Assembly: GCF_023073335.1 (NCBI RefSeq)
Contig: NZ_JADPJG010000035.1
Coordinates: 513,813-577,812 of the forward strand
Source of the DNA: Bradyrhizobium sp. 21
Lineage (GTDB): Bacteria; Pseudomonadota; Alphaproteobacteria; Rhizobiales; Xanthobacteraceae
DNA: 64,000 bases
Direction of reading: 5' to 3'
In this document: piece after piece, positions 63,223 through 64,000 of the stretch
Layout of the letters: every line of letters starts with the position of its first letter
Numbering within the stretch: position 1 is the first letter of the stretch
Notes under the pieces: generated by a model
Database searches by the model: none
What the model was told of the DNA's origin: nothing
Seen by the model: the letters and a program-made list of their open reading frames with translations, nothing else
Position numbers and translations under genes: made by a program

Positions 63223-64000
63223 ATGGCGCAGGCGGTATTGGGCATCATCGGCGGCTCCGGCATCTACGACCTGCCGGGACTGGAGGACGCTCGCGAAGAG
63301 GTGATCAGGAGTCCCTGGGGTGAGCCATCGGCCCCCCTGCGGCGGGGCTCCATTGCCGGCCTGCCGATCGTGTTCCTGCCGCGCCACGACAAGGGTCACC
63401 GGCTGTCGCCCTCCGACATCAACTATCGCGCCAATATCGACGTCCTGAAGCGCGCCGGCGTCACCGACCTGATCTCGCTGTCGGCGTGCGGCTCCTTCAG
63501 GGAGGAACTGTCGCCCGGCACCTTCGTTCTCGTCGATCAATTCGTCGACCGCACCCACAAGCGCGAGAGCTCGTTCTTCGGCCGGGGCTGCGTCGCGCAT
63601 GTGTCGATGGCGCACCCGGTCTCGCCGCGGCTGCGCATCCATCTTGCCGCGGCCGCGGAAGCCGAGGGCATCGCGATCGGACGCAGCGGCACCTATGTCT
63701 GCATGGAGGGGCCGCAATTCTCCACCTACGCGGAGAGCATGACCTACAAGACGTTGGGATATTCCGTGATCGGCATGACCAACATGCCCGAGGCAAAACT
63801 CGCGCGAGAGGCCGAGATTTGCTACGCGACGGTCGCGATGGTGACGGATTTCGATTGCTGGCATCCCGATCACGACGCCGTCACGGTGCAGGACATCATC
63901 CGCGTGCTGACGTCCAACGCCGACAAGGCCAAGGCCCTAGTGGCGCGGCTGGCAAAGGACTTTCCGCGCGAGCACGAGCCGTGCCCGATCGGCTCGGACC
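63223..64000 (+). CDS. mtnP: S-methyl-5'-thioadenosine phosphorylase, 3' end outside the window
   Basis: 259 codons are present and the frame stays open to the edge. The phosphate-binding start is LGIIGGSGIYDLPGL. Further motifs are LPRHDKGH, NYRANI, SLSACGSF, MEGPQFSTYAES and GMTNMPEAKLAREAE, with the catalytic Asp in TDFDCWH. These residues favour methylthioadenosine over purine nucleosides. It recycles the by-product of polyamine and homoserine lactone synthesis. The ATG is preceded by GGTGGAGCAG. Confidence 0.92.
   Translation, partial: MAQAVLGIIGGSGIYDLPGLEDAREEVIRSPWGEPSAPLRRGSIAGLPIVFLPRHDKGHRLSPSDINYRANIDVLKRAGVTDLISLSACGSFREELSPGTFVLVDQFVDRTHKRESSFFGRGCVAHVSMAHPVSPRLRIHLAAAAEAEGIAIGRSGTYVCMEGPQFSTYAESMTYKTLGYSVIGMTNMPEAKLAREAEICYATVAMVTDFDCWHPDHDAVTVQDIIRVLTSNADKAKALVARLAKDFPREHEPCPIGSD

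Noticed and set aside
62959..63873. 304-codon minus-strand frame at the right edge
   Set aside because: It crosses a palindromic repeat and overlaps mtnP, whose plus-strand motifs are clear.

Overview
The window looks like the chromosome of a Bradyrhizobium-type alphaproteobacterium. Signs are the high GC content, long antisense reading frames caused by that composition, a RegS/RegR redox two-component pair, GlnD, and a stand-alone amino acid:[carrier protein] ligase of the type first described in Bradyrhizobium. The intergenic palindromic repeats also fit this group. Coding density is high. I see no tRNA, rRNA, CRISPR array, transposase or phage gene. Both edges cut genes: regR at the left and an S-methyl-5'-thioadenosine phosphorylase gene at the right.

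Left part (1-12 kb): regR and regS, with a 15-bp tandem repeat between regS and a divergent ABC-2 exporter pair; an intracellular PHB depolymerase; a stretch of possible structured RNA; a YgjP-like metallopeptidase; a class A penicillin-binding protein; a DUF1330 protein; and two tandem LivK-like binding proteins without transporter genes. 12-27 kb: a DUF1304 membrane protein, ogt, glnD, a sulfonate-type ABC transporter in A-C-B order, an OsmC protein, a soluble chemotaxis receptor with three near-identical PAS domains, a HEAT-like protein that appears to be cut by an in-frame TGA, and mutS.

26.5-40.6 kb: an aromatic degradation group (3-oxoadipyl-CoA thiolase, an intradiol dioxygenase of the catechol/hydroxyquinol type, and protocatechuate 3,4-dioxygenase beta and alpha subunits), a membrane chemotaxis receptor, an APH-fold kinase, a marR-emrA-emrB efflux operon with a clear palindromic operator, zur, an EamA exporter, ispG and a TauD-type dioxygenase. 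40.6-50 kb: an FRG-domain protein, a Rieske oxygenase, a cell-wall amidase, a ParD/ParE pair whose toxin gene carries a -1 frameshift, a CPA1 antiporter, a class A beta-lactamase with a small internal repeat expansion, an NTF2-like protein, a GFA protein and a secreted caspase-like protein with a Cys-rich tail. 50-58.8 kb: a DUF1345 protein, a polyprenyl synthase, mtgA, rpmF, two uncharacterised genes and two convergent cyclic-di-GMP proteins.

Right end (59-63 kb): the locus I find most interesting. A GNAT-like protein, an amino acid:[carrier protein] ligase (a truncated seryl-tRNA synthetase homologue) and an acyl-CoA dehydrogenase-like flavoprotein run leftwards. A dedicated 90-residue carrier protein is divergent from them. 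Together they look like a pathway that loads an amino acid on a carrier protein, oxidises it and transfers it to an unknown acceptor. At least five families of intergenic palindromes punctuate the window, often between convergent genes or inside operons.
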